Shown: one piece after another, positions 56,365-64,000 of the stretch
Position numbering within the stretch: position 1 is the stretch's first letter
How the letters are laid out: every line of letters begins with the position of its first letter
Origin: Qipengyuania huizhouensis
Lineage (GTDB): Bacteria > Pseudomonadota > Alphaproteobacteria > Sphingomonadales > Sphingomonadaceae
DNA: 64,000 nucleotides
Direction of reading: 5' to 3'
Assembly: GCF_019711635.1 (NCBI RefSeq)
Contig: NZ_JAIGNT010000011.1
Span: 26,503 to 90,502, forward strand
Made by a program: the position numbers and the translations under genes
The notes under the pieces: model-generated
What the model was told of the DNA's origin: nothing
Seen by the model: only the letters and a program-made list of their open reading frames with translations
The model's database searches: none

Positions 56365-56402
56365 AATTGGCGTGCCATCCGGGTGCGCCGCGCACCCAAG
56401 GG
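56352..56402 (+). promoter_or_regulatory. competing stems of a leuA attenuator-like leader
   Basis: CCCTTGGG (56352-56359, in the last codons of the leader ORF) is the exact complement of CCCAAGGG (56395-56402). The latter overlaps the 3' arm of a perfect hairpin GGGTGCG-CCG-CGCACCC (56381-56397), so the two pairings exclude each other. No T tract follows, so control may be on translation or by Rho rather than by intrinsic termination. Confidence 0.5.
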
Positions 56403-56444
56403 CCGTCGAACCTGTAGCAGTCACCCGATACGAGTACTCCTGAA

Positions 56445-58124
56445 ATGACCATGCTCCGCGATCCGAGCGTCAAATACTCGCCTTTCCCCCAGGTCCCGCT
56501 GACCGACCGGCAGTGGCCCACACGCACCATCACCGCCCCACCCCGTTGGCTCAGCACCGATCTTCGTGACGGCAATCAAGCAATTGTCGATCCGATGGAC
56601 GCGCACAAGAAGAACCGTTTCTTCGATCTACTTGTCGAAATCGGTGTGAAGGAGATCGAGGTCGGCTTCCCCAGCGCGGGCGCGACCGAGTTCGATTTCA
56701 TTTCCGGTCTCGTGCATTCAGGTCGCATACCCGAAGACGTGATAGTGCAGGTCCTTACCCAGAGCCGGGAGGACCTGATTCGTACCAGCTTCGCGAGTCT
56801 CACCGGCGCGCGTGCGGCGATCGTCCATCTCTATAACGCGGTCAGCCCCGCCTGGCGCGAAGTCGTCTTCGGTATGAGCAAGGAGCAGGTGCGCGATATC
56901 GCGGTTCACGGCGCCAAGGTCATGCGTGACGAGGCGGGCAAGCAGCCCGGTACCGACTGGCATTTTCAGTACAGCCCGGAGACCTTCTCCACCGCCGAGC
57001 TCGATTTCAGCCTCGAGGTCTGCGAAGCGGTGATGGAAGTACTCGCGCCCACACCCGAGCACCCGATCATCCTCAACCTGCCCGCTACTGTCGAGGCGGC
57101 GACACCCAATATCTACGCCGACCAGGTCGAATATTTCATCCGCAACCTGCCCAATCGCGAAAGCGCGGTCATAAGCCTGCACACGCACAACGATCGCGGG
57201 ACCGGTGTGGCTGCAGCCGAACTGGCACTGATGGCCGGTGCCGACCGGGTGGAAGGGTGCCTGTTCGGAAATGGTGAACGTACCGGCAATTGCTGCCTCG
57301 TGACCATAGCGCTCAACATGTACACGCAGGGCATCGATCCGGGCCTCGACTTCTCCGACATCGACCGCGTCATCGAGACGGTCGAATATTGCAACCAGAT
57401 CCCTGTCCACCAGCGCCATCCCTATGGCGGCGAGTTGGTCTACACCGCCTTCTCGGGCAGCCACCAGGACGCGATCAAGAAGGGCTTCTCTGCGCACGAG
57501 GTCCAGAACGACCCGCACTGGCGCGTGCCCTACCTCCCCATCGATCCGGCCGATCTCGGCCGCAGCTACGAGGCGGTTATTCGCGTCAACTCGCAGTCCG
57601 GCAAAGGCGGCTTCGCTTGGGTGCTCGAACAAACCCAAGGGCTCAAGCTCCCCAAAAAGATGCAGGCGGATTTCAGCCCGCACGTCCAGCATATGGCGGA
57701 CGAACTAGGCCGGGAACTCGGCGCAATCGATATCTGGGAGGCATTCAAACAGGCTTATCATGTCCAGACCGACAACAAACATTTCCAGTTGGTCGATTAC
57801 GAAGAGCGCCGTGCCACCGACGGGACTCGCCTGTTCAGCGGAACTATCGCGGTCGAAGGACGAGAGCAGTCCGTCGCAGGCCGCGGAAACGGCCTCATCT
57901 CATCAGTTCTTTCCACCATCGAGGAATCCTTTGGCCTCAGTCTCGAGATCGTCGACTATACCGAACACGCACTGAGCACCGGTAGGGATAGCCGCGCAGC
58001 GGCCTATCTTGAGTGCCGCACTCCGCAGGGAGCAACCATATGGGGTGTAGGGATCGACGAAGACATCGCGACCGCCAGTGTACGCGCCGTAGTCGGCGCG
58101 GCCAACTCGGCTGTCGAAAAATAG
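56445..58124 (+). CDS. leuA: 2-isopropylmalate synthase
   Basis: 559 residues (ATG at 56445; a second ATG two codons later is equally likely). First step of leucine synthesis. Type-II (LeuA2) architecture: PRWLSTDLRDGNQAIVDPMD (metal-binding Asp), HTHNDRGTGVAAAELALMAG (His-Asn metal site), FGNGERTGNCCLVT, and a C-terminal regulatory domain for leucine feedback from about 425. A leader peptide upstream suggests attenuation as well. Confidence 0.97.
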   Translation: MTMLRDPSVKYSPFPQVPLTDRQWPTRTITAPPRWLSTDLRDGNQAIVDPMDAHKKNRFFDLLVEIGVKEIEVGFPSAGATEFDFISGLVHSGRIPEDVIVQVLTQSREDLIRTSFASLTGARAAIVHLYNAVSPAWREVVFGMSKEQVRDIAVHGAKVMRDEAGKQPGTDWHFQYSPETFSTAELDFSLEVCEAVMEVLAPTPEHPIILNLPATVEAATPNIYADQVEYFIRNLPNRESAVISLHTHNDRGTGVAAAELALMAGADRVEGCLFGNGERTGNCCLVTIALNMYTQGIDPGLDFSDIDRVIETVEYCNQIPVHQRHPYGGELVYTAFSGSHQDAIKKGFSAHEVQNDPHWRVPYLPIDPADLGRSYEAVIRVNSQSGKGGFAWVLEQTQGLKLPKKMQADFSPHVQHMADELGRELGAIDIWEAFKQAYHVQTDNKHFQLVDYEERRATDGTRLFSGTIAVEGREQSVAGRGNGLISSVLSTIEESFGLSLEIVDYTEHALSTGRDSRAAAYLECRTPQGATIWGVGIDEDIATASVRAVVGAANSAVEK

Positions 58125-58256
58125 GATCCCGGCTCGGACGAATCCATTATCGAAGCGCGGTTCTGCCGGGCTCTACAACCCATATGTGTTTCCCGGTCTG
58201 AAACGGTCCGAAAAAGCTCTTTTGCGTTTCGTTGCTTTTGAGTTAACCTTGCGGGC

Positions 58257-59072
58257 ATGGGCGAGACTGGGGGTACCGCGCACGCATATGTGGTCAAGGC
58301 AGAGGAACTGCCCGCATTGTATTATCTGGATGAAACGCACCCGCGACCTTCCCGGTTGGAATGGATCAATCGCGGCACCAACCAGAAGCTGCGCCGCACC
58401 ACGATCGAGATGCTGCTGCGTACGCTGTTTGCCAAAGTCCAGACAGCCAGTGTCCAGAAACTTCATGACTCTGCCGGTTTGCGGGCCAGCTTCCGCAACG
58501 AGCGTGAACGGGATCGCTTTTCAAAGGCCTTCCAGAATGCGCGGAATGAATTGAACCGCGAACGCGAACATCTGGTCACAGCCGTCTTCGACCATTCCGA
58601 TGCGGCCAATCGCGCTGTTGCGATCCTCAGCGTAGAAGGAGTGCCGGATGAATCCATTTCCATGCTCTGGCGGGCCAGCGAATATCTCGAAGAAAAGTAT
58701 GAGCGCGCGACAGGATACAGTCCGGGAAGCGTAGCGGGCGCAATTACCGGTGCCGGGGTGGCCGGAGCCATGCTCGGAGTCGGTATCCTGATGATACCCG
58801 GTTTTGGGCCAGTCGCGGTAGCAGGCGCGATTGCAAGCTCTTCGATTGCGCCGGTCGCTGCGGTCAGTAGCGTCATCGGCGCGACAGGAGGAGCGATTGC
58901 CAAGATGCTGACCGACCATGATGTCGACGGGGTCGCTGCCACTCTCTACGAACGCGAAATCAAACGTGGGAAAATTTTCGTCTCGGTCAACACCCAAACC
59001 GATGGGGTCGACAAGGCACAGGTCCGTCGCTTGCTGATCTCACAGGGCGGACATGCGCCGGAAAGCGGATAA
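58257..59072 (+). CDS. stress-type protein with glycine-zipper membrane segment
   Basis: 271 residues. An N-terminal soluble region (1-105, basic, helical) is followed by VTAVFDHSDAANRAVAILSV, which matches the general-stress YflT/17M-like fold, then a Gly/Ala-rich hydrophobic segment (GAGVAGAMLGVGILMIPGFG, GPVAVAGAIAS) and a short tail (GKIFVSVNTQ) typical of the same family's second half. Homologues are often stress-induced; the exact role is unknown. Transcribed alone; I see no clear EcfG-type promoter. Confidence 0.75.
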   Translation: MGETGGTAHAYVVKAEELPALYYLDETHPRPSRLEWINRGTNQKLRRTTIEMLLRTLFAKVQTASVQKLHDSAGLRASFRNERERDRFSKAFQNARNELNREREHLVTAVFDHSDAANRAVAILSVEGVPDESISMLWRASEYLEEKYERATGYSPGSVAGAITGAGVAGAMLGVGILMIPGFGPVAVAGAIASSSIAPVAAVSSVIGATGGAIAKMLTDHDVDGVAATLYEREIKRGKIFVSVNTQTDGVDKAQVRRLLISQGGHAPESG

Positions 59073-59230
59073 CCCGTCGTCGTCCTCCGACCGAAAATTT
59101 TAAGTCCCTGGGTGGACAGGTCAAAGGCGATACAAGAAGCAACTCCAGGTCCTCCCGCATTATCAGTGGATTTTTTCACGGTGACATGTTCCAAAGACCC
59201 CAGATTACCTAGGTCTAAGGGGGCTCAGCC

Positions 59231-60292
59231 ATGAGCGAAGAAATCATCGATCCCGATCTTCCTATCATAGATCCGCATCATCACCTTTGGGACCTGCGCC
59301 CTCTGCTTCCTGCCTTCCCAGAGCCGCGCCACCCCTTTCTCGAAGCTATCGCAGGGGCGGCCTATTACACTTTCGACGAATTGCAGCAGGACACACGTGG
59401 CGGGTTGGGCGGCGGCCATAATATCGTCGGCACCGTCTTCATGGAATGCGGTGCGTTCTATGATCCCAGCCGGGGCGAAGCGCTAAAGAGTGTCGGCGAA
59501 GTAGAGTTCGTGGGCGGCGTCGCGGCGCAGGGCGCTAGTGGGCTATATGGCGACTATCGCCCCTGCGCAGGCATCGTCGGACATGCGGACCTCACACTCG
59601 GCGATGCAGTAAAGCCGGTGATCGAAGCACTACAGGCGGCTGGCAATGGCCGCTTCCGGGGCATCCGCCATGCCGCCGCCTGGGATGCCGATCCGGACGT
59701 CCTGGGGCCTCCTTTCCATGCTCCCGAAGGACTTTACACTTCCGACGCCTTCCGTGCAGGCTTCGCTGCCTATGCCGAATACGGCCTGACCTTCGATGCC
59801 TGGCTGCTCGAACCGCAATTGGGCGATGTGATCCACCTCGCGAAGGCATTTCCGGAGCAGACGATCATTCTAGACCATTGCGGCACCCCGCTCGGGATCG
59901 CCAGTTACAAGGGCAAGCTGCACGAGAACTTCGACAGGTGGCGGCGCTCGATCCATACTCTGGCAGAGTGCCCCAATGTCTCGGTCAAGCTCGGCGGCCT
60001 AGCCATGGCATTCTGCGGTTTGCCCGAGGATGGCCCGATGAGTGGACACGGGGCCGAACACCTCGCCGCGCTGTGGCGGCCCTATATCGAGACCTGCATC
60101 GAAGCTTTCGGCGCGGATCGCGCCATGTTCGAATCGAACTATCCTGTGGACCGCTGGGGCGCGAGCTACGATGTCCTGTGGAACGCCTTCAAGCGGCTGG
60201 CCCGCAGCCATTCGGCTGCCGAGAAGCGCGCACTGTTTTCCGGAACGGCAGCGCGGATTTACGGGATTGAGCACGTTCTGCCCAACGCTTGA
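59231..60292 (+). CDS. amidohydrolase-family (TIM-barrel) metal-dependent hydrolase
   Basis: 353 residues. The N-terminal IIDPHHHLWD gives the HxH metal site; QTIILDHCGTPLG carries a later His and MFESNYPVDRWG a later Asp-like position, as in the amidohydrolase_2/lactonase (fuconolactonase, ACMSD-type) group. The presence of LGGLAMAFCG matches this subgroup. Substrate unknown; lactone or amide hydrolysis likely. The 158 bp upstream hold an AGACC/GGTCT inverted repeat but no certain promoter. Confidence 0.9.
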   Translation: MSEEIIDPDLPIIDPHHHLWDLRPLLPAFPEPRHPFLEAIAGAAYYTFDELQQDTRGGLGGGHNIVGTVFMECGAFYDPSRGEALKSVGEVEFVGGVAAQGASGLYGDYRPCAGIVGHADLTLGDAVKPVIEALQAAGNGRFRGIRHAAAWDADPDVLGPPFHAPEGLYTSDAFRAGFAAYAEYGLTFDAWLLEPQLGDVIHLAKAFPEQTIILDHCGTPLGIASYKGKLHENFDRWRRSIHTLAECPNVSVKLGGLAMAFCGLPEDGPMSGHGAEHLAALWRPYIETCIEAFGADRAMFESNYPVDRWGASYDVLWNAFKRLARSHSAAEKRALFSGTAARIYGIEHVLPNA

Positions 60293-60373
60293 CGTTTACG
60301 TAACGTCACTCTCGACAAGCCCCGCCGGGCGCCATACGCCCTGCCTCGACATTACTTGAGGAGCCGCTACACC

Positions 60374-61345
60374 ATGACTCTGCCCGCCCCCTTCGATAAG
60401 CTGCGCATCCCCGTGATCGGCTCGCCGCTGTTCATCGTTTCTGGGCCGGAACTGGTCATCGCCCAGTGCAAGGCGGGAATTGTCGGCAGCTTCCCGGCGT
60501 TGAATGCGCGCCCGCAGAGCGAGCTCGACGAATGGCTCCACCGGATTACCGAAGAACTGGCCACGCATAACCGCGACCATCCGGACTGCCCGGCTGCGCC
60601 TTTCGCGGTCAACCAGATCGTCCACCGCTCGAACGACCGGATTGAGGCCGACATGGCGACCTGCGCCAAATGGCAGGTCCCGCTGGTCATCACCTCCCTC
60701 GGCGCACGGGAGGAGATATTCAACGCCGTGCGCGGCTGGGGCGGCATCACCATGCACGACGTGATTAACAACCGCTTTGCGCGCAAGGCCATCGAAAAGG
60801 GTGCAGATGGTCTTATCCCGGTTGCGGCTGGCGCTGGCGGACACGCTGGGACGCTGAGTCCCTTCGCCCTGATGCAGGAAATCCGCGAATGGTTCGATGG
60901 TATGGTGGCACTATCCGGCTCGATCGCGCACGGGCGCTCCATCCTTGCAGCGCAGGCGCTGGGGGCGGACTTCGCGTATATAGGCTCGCCCTGGATTGCG
61001 ACCGATGAAGCCAATGCGGTCGATGGCTACAAACAGGGCATCGTGGAAGGCAGCGCGGACGGGATCGTCTATTCGAACCTGTTTACAGGAGTTCATGGCA
61101 ACTACCTGCGCTCGAGCATCGAGAATGCAGGACTTGACCCGGAAAACCTACCGACCAGCGATCCCAGCAAGATGAACTTCGGCAGCGGCGGCAATACCAA
61201 AGCCAAGGCTTGGAAGGATATCTGGGGTTCGGGACAGGGCATCGGCACGGTCAAGAAGGTCGGTCCGGTCGAAGATATGGTGGCCCGCTTCGAGAGCGAA
61301 TATGTCGCCGCCAAGAAGGCGCTTGCGGATAGGACTGCGTGCTAG
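60374..61345 (+). CDS. nitronate monooxygenase (2-nitropropane dioxygenase family)
   Basis: 323 residues from the ATG at 60374. FMN TIM barrel with PVIGSPLFIVSGPELVIAQC, GIVGSFPALNARP, the catalytic-His region AGAGGHAGTLSPFALMQEIR and GADFAYIGSPWIAT. Class I members oxidise toxic propionate-3-nitronate. It lies 81 bp after the amidohydrolase and may share its transcript; a convergent flavodoxin gene begins 19 bp beyond its stop. Confidence 0.93.
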   Translation: MTLPAPFDKLRIPVIGSPLFIVSGPELVIAQCKAGIVGSFPALNARPQSELDEWLHRITEELATHNRDHPDCPAAPFAVNQIVHRSNDRIEADMATCAKWQVPLVITSLGAREEIFNAVRGWGGITMHDVINNRFARKAIEKGADGLIPVAAGAGGHAGTLSPFALMQEIREWFDGMVALSGSIAHGRSILAAQALGADFAYIGSPWIATDEANAVDGYKQGIVEGSADGIVYSNLFTGVHGNYLRSSIENAGLDPENLPTSDPSKMNFGSGGNTKAKAWKDIWGSGQGIGTVKKVGPVEDMVARFESEYVAAKKALADRTAC

Positions 61346-61363
61346 AGGTTTTCCGAAAGCTCG

Positions 61364-61849
61364 TCACAAGATACCCTCGGCAATGCCTTCGCCGAGACCG
61401 CGCCCAAGGTCGCGAGCTTGCGAAAGATGTTTGGCGTCAATGGTTTTCGGCGCGATGATTTCTTCTTTGGTTTGCGCGTGCGTACCGACGATCATCTGCT
61501 CTGCGACGCGCCTGAGCCTCCATCCCTTGGCAATCCGGTCGATCTGTTTTTGCGCCCCCTCGCCATCGGAGCCCGCGGCGATCATCGTCGCGTAGGGCCG
61601 TCCTTCGATCTGGCCGAGCACCGGATAATAACAGCGATCGAACATTTCCTTCATCTCGCCGCTCATGCTGGCGAGGTTCTCGGGGCAGGCAAAGAGATAT
61701 CCGGAAGCTTCGAGCAAATGGTCCGGCCCAACATCCTTTGCCCGCATGAGCCGCGCGTGGGAGCCGCCACCGTCGAAAGCAGCTTGGGCCAGAGCCTCGC
61801 AGCTCCCGGTCCGGCTGTGCCAGACGATCAGCAGATACCTGTCGTTCAT
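61364..61849 (-). CDS. flavodoxin-family NAD(P)H-dependent oxidoreductase
   Basis: 161 residues. The FMN phosphate loop is VWHSRTGSCEALAQAAFDGG (about 9-28); YLFACPENLASMSGEMKEMFDR is the WrbA/FMN-reductase-like middle. It probably reduces quinones or donates electrons. Divergent from recJ with an 82-bp gap. Confidence 0.88.
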   Translation of the reverse strand: MNDRYLLIVWHSRTGSCEALAQAAFDGGGSHARLMRAKDVGPDHLLEASGYLFACPENLASMSGEMKEMFDRCYYPVLGQIEGRPYATMIAAGSDGEGAQKQIDRIAKGWRLRRVAEQMIVGTHAQTKEEIIAPKTIDAKHLSQARDLGRGLGEGIAEGIL

Positions 61850-61931
61850 ACCTTAGGCCTCGTCCTCAAGCTGTCGATTGTCAACGTGGGTGCGCTTGCT
61901 GCGCGCAGGGCTCTCAAGGTAGGAGGCAAGC

Positions 61932-63719
61932 ATGGCTTCCACTGCCCTTCCCCAGGTTTTCGGCGTTTCGCGATCCCTCACCGGTCGAGCTTGGCGCTGG
62001 CGCGGAGGAAATATGGATCTTGGCCAAGGCTATCTGGCCGATGGCGAAGCAATCGTTCGTCAAATCCTGCTCGCGCGCGGGGTAGCGGCGGAGGACTTGC
62101 AACGGCATCTTTCGCCGACGCTTAGGGATTTTCTGCCCGATCCGTCCGAATTCAACGACATGGACATCGCAGCGGATCGTATCGCCCAAGCTGTACTGAG
62201 CGGCGAGCGGATCACGATCTACGGCGACTACGATGTCGACGGTGCCACCAGTTCCGCCCTGCTGATCCGCCTGTTGCGCGATCTGGGCGTGGAAGCGGGC
62301 TACTACATTCCCGACCGCCTGCTCGAAGGATATGGTCCTTCGGGCGAAGCGCTGGTCAAGCTCGCCGAAGCCGGTTCGAGCCTGATCGTTACGGTCGACT
62401 GCGGGGCGATGGCGCATGAAGCTCTGGCCATGGCGAGCGATGCTGGCGTCGATGTGATCGTGGTCGATCATCACAAATGTTCTCCCGATCTGCCGCGCGC
62501 AGCCGCGCTGGTGAATCCTAACCGCCTGGACGAGAACGACCTTGCGGCGGCGCACGGCCATCTGGCGGCGGTCGGCGTGGCCTTCCTACTGGCGATTGCG
62601 CTGGTGCGTACACTTCGCGCCCAAGGCTTTTTCGAGGATCGCAAGGAACCAGATCTGTTCGCCCTGCTCGATGTCGTCGCGCTGGGCACAGTGGCCGATG
62701 TCGCGGCGCTTCATGGCCTGAATCGGGCGTTCGTGGCGCAGGGGTTGAAGGTTATGGCACGGCGCGACAATATCGGCATGTCCGCACTGATCGACGCGAG
62801 CCGGCTGAAACGCGCGCCGGTCTGTTCCGATCTCGGATTCGCGCTCGGTCCACGCATCAATGCGGGCGGCCGTGTGGGAGAATCCACGCTGGGCGTACGC
62901 TTGCTGACTGCAATGGACCCGGAGGAAGCGCGAAGCATCGCCGCACAGCTTTCGGCCCTCAATGACGAACGACGCGCGATCGAGGCCGAAGTGCAACAGG
63001 CAGCGGAGGAACAACTCGCCGGCCAGCATAATCGTGCCGTGCACGTGCTGGCCGCACGCGGATGGCATCCGGGCGTCATCGGGATCGTCGCCGGACGGAT
63101 CAAGGAAAAGACCGGCAAACCTTCGCTGGTTATCGCGCTCGACAAAGAAAATGGTGAAGGCAAGGGATCGGGGCGTTCGATTTCCGGGGTGGATCTGGGT
63201 GCGGCCATTATCAGGGCGCGCGAAGAAGGTCTGCTTGTCAAGGGCGGCGGCCACGCCATGGCAGCAGGACTGACTGTTCTGGAAGACAAGCTCGATGCCT
63301 TTGCCGACTGGCTCGACGACCATCTAGCAGGCGCAGTGTCCCGTGCGGGCGAGAATAGCGAAATGCTGCTCGACCTCGCTGTAGCCCCAGGCGGACTCAC
63401 CCCTGAACTGGTCGAGGCGCTGGACGGCGGCGGCCCCTATGGCGTGGGCTGGCCGGGGCCGCGCGTGGCTGTCGGCCCGGTGCGGCTGGTAAAATGCGAC
63501 ATCGTCGGGACGGACCACGTCCGCCTGATCGCCAGCGGTGACGACGGCAAGAGCTTCAAGGGCATCGCCTTTCGCTCAGCGGAGAGCGATATGGGTCAGG
63601 CTCTGCTCCATGCCTCGCGCGGGCGGAGGCTATGGCTGGCGGGCCGCGTAAAGATCGACGACTGGGGCAGCCGTCCCCAGGCGGAACTGCATTTGGAAGA
63701 TGCTGCGTTCGCCGATTGA
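61932..63719 (+). CDS. recJ: single-stranded-DNA exonuclease RecJ
   Basis: 595 residues. A 5'-3' ssDNA exonuclease used in recombination and mismatch repair. DHH motifs: YGDYDVDGATSSALL (motif I-II), TVDCGAMAHEA, VVDHHKCSPDLP (DHH), and the DHHA1 end GKGSGRSISGVDLGAAI and KGGGHAMAAGLTV. The N-terminal SLTGRAWRWRGG is the usual alphaproteobacterial start, supporting the first ATG rather than the one at 62013. Followed by two tRNA-Glu genes. Confidence 0.97.
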   Translation: MASTALPQVFGVSRSLTGRAWRWRGGNMDLGQGYLADGEAIVRQILLARGVAAEDLQRHLSPTLRDFLPDPSEFNDMDIAADRIAQAVLSGERITIYGDYDVDGATSSALLIRLLRDLGVEAGYYIPDRLLEGYGPSGEALVKLAEAGSSLIVTVDCGAMAHEALAMASDAGVDVIVVDHHKCSPDLPRAAALVNPNRLDENDLAAAHGHLAAVGVAFLLAIALVRTLRAQGFFEDRKEPDLFALLDVVALGTVADVAALHGLNRAFVAQGLKVMARRDNIGMSALIDASRLKRAPVCSDLGFALGPRINAGGRVGESTLGVRLLTAMDPEEARSIAAQLSALNDERRAIEAEVQQAAEEQLAGQHNRAVHVLAARGWHPGVIGIVAGRIKEKTGKPSLVIALDKENGEGKGSGRSISGVDLGAAIIRAREEGLLVKGGGHAMAAGLTVLEDKLDAFADWLDDHLAGAVSRAGENSEMLLDLAVAPGGLTPELVEALDGGGPYGVGWPGPRVAVGPVRLVKCDIVGTDHVRLIASGDDGKSFKGIAFRSAESDMGQALLHASRGRRLWLAGRVKIDDWGSRPQAELHLEDAAFAD

Positions 63720-63741
63720 TTGCAAATCGCCCGATTGAGGG

Positions 63742-63770
63742 TTGACGGTTTTTTCCCTCCCGCCTAAGTG
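63742..63770 (+). promoter_or_regulatory. candidate tRNA-Glu promoter
   Basis: TTGACG, 17-bp spacer, TAAGTG followed by CGCC, ending 32 bp before the first tRNA-Glu. Probably drives both copies. Confidence 0.6.
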
Positions 63771-63802
63771 CGCCGCCACGCCACCGACCCGGTAACGGGA
63801 CT

Positions 63803-63877
63803 GGCCCCTTCGTCTAGCGGTTAGGACGCGGCCCTTTCACGGCTGAAACACGGGTTCGATTCCCGTAGGGGTCACCA
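63803..63877 (+). tRNA. tRNA-Glu (anticodon TTC), copy 1
   Basis: 75 nt with CCA encoded. Acceptor GGCCCCT/AGGGGTC, D arm CGTCTAGCGGTTAGGACG, anticodon loop CTTTCAC with TTC, T arm with GGTTCGATTCC. Reads GAA/GAG codons. Confidence 0.98.
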
Positions 63878-63924
63878 TCGGTGGCGTTATTGCATCTGCA
63901 ATCTGCATAAAGTGCCGCGCATGT

Positions 63925-63999
63925 GGCCCCTTCGTCTAGCGGTTAGGACGCGGCCCTTTCACGGCTGAAACACGGGTTCGATTCCCGTAGGGGTCACCA
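63925..63999 (+). tRNA. tRNA-Glu (anticodon TTC), copy 2
   Basis: Identical to copy 1 over all 75 nt, 47 bp downstream, with unlike flanks. Likely from the same transcript. The window ends one base after it. Confidence 0.98.
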
Positions 64000-64000
64000 T

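Overview
This window reads as chromosomal core sequence from a Sphingomonadales alphaproteobacterium, most likely Erythrobacteraceae (Erythrobacter/Qipengyuania/Altererythrobacter-like). The evidence is the high GC and dense packing with many ATGA/TGATG/TAATG stop-start overlaps, separate b and b' subunits in an ATP synthase Fo operon without F1 genes, and alphaproteobacterial families (FYDLN_acid/TIGR02300, Coq4). I see no phage, insertion sequence, CRISPR array, toxin-antitoxin pair or defence island. The genus is inferred from protein style and cannot be proved here.

Layout. 1-7.0 kb (minus strand): a truncated ACE-like M2 peptidase, an alpha/beta hydrolase, a DsbA-fold isomerase, a lipoprotein coupled to asd, and a DPP-IV-like S9 peptidase. 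7.0-12.6 kb: the translation/SRP cluster ffh-rpsP-rimM-trmD-rplS, split between rimM and trmD by a lipoprotein gene and an opposite-strand thioredoxin-reductase-like flavoprotein. Beyond rplS lie three tandem terminator-like hairpins facing the other way, with no gene in front of them. 12.8-20 kb: tRNA-Ala, a FYDLN protein, aroA-(membrane protein)-cmk, rpsA, gloB, a DOPA-dioxygenase-like gene and a quinone oxidoreductase. 20-22.6 kb: atpI-atpB-atpE-b'-b (minus). 22.8-26.7 kb: ydbH-ynbE-ydbL, a predicted intermembrane lipid-transport bridge. 26.7-34.6 kb: radC, a large DUF3857/transglutaminase/TPR protein, purB, a LapA-like protein, pyrF, trpF and rpsD. 34.6-43 kb (minus): xseB-ispA-coaD-PPIase-queA-ABC exporter-DUF481 porin-tgt-SDR remnant-M50 peptidase, one long co-directional run holding both queuosine enzymes. 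43-50 kb: purL, DUF3052, a nitroreductase that looks frameshifted at its N-terminus, coq4, and serB/miaA with overlapping divergent start codons. 50-58 kb: branched-chain amino-acid synthesis (ilvB-orf98-ilvN-ilvC, later leuA), with a YceI protein, a JAMM-fold protein and an FMN alpha-hydroxy-acid oxidase between them. 58-64 kb: a stress-type membrane protein, an amidohydrolase, a nitronate monooxygenase, a flavodoxin, recJ and two identical tRNA-Glu genes.

Regulation. Several highly expressed genes (rpsA, rpsD, atpI, purB, purL, tRNA-Ala, tRNA-Glu) share a visible promoter form: TTG(A/C)-type -35, 16-17 bp spacer and a TA-rich -10 followed by a GC-rich start region. leuA has a 15-codon Leu/Ile-rich leader ORF followed by competing stems, which looks like attenuation. 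purL appears nearly leaderless. coq4 has a TGACA-N4-TGTCA operator.

No obviously new multi-gene system is present. The best leads for new biology are the leuA leader, the orphan tandem terminators with a possible sRNA, the small protein translationally embedded between ilvB and ilvN, the drastically shortened SDR coupled to tgt, and a triple-hairpin palindromic element between ilvN and ilvC.
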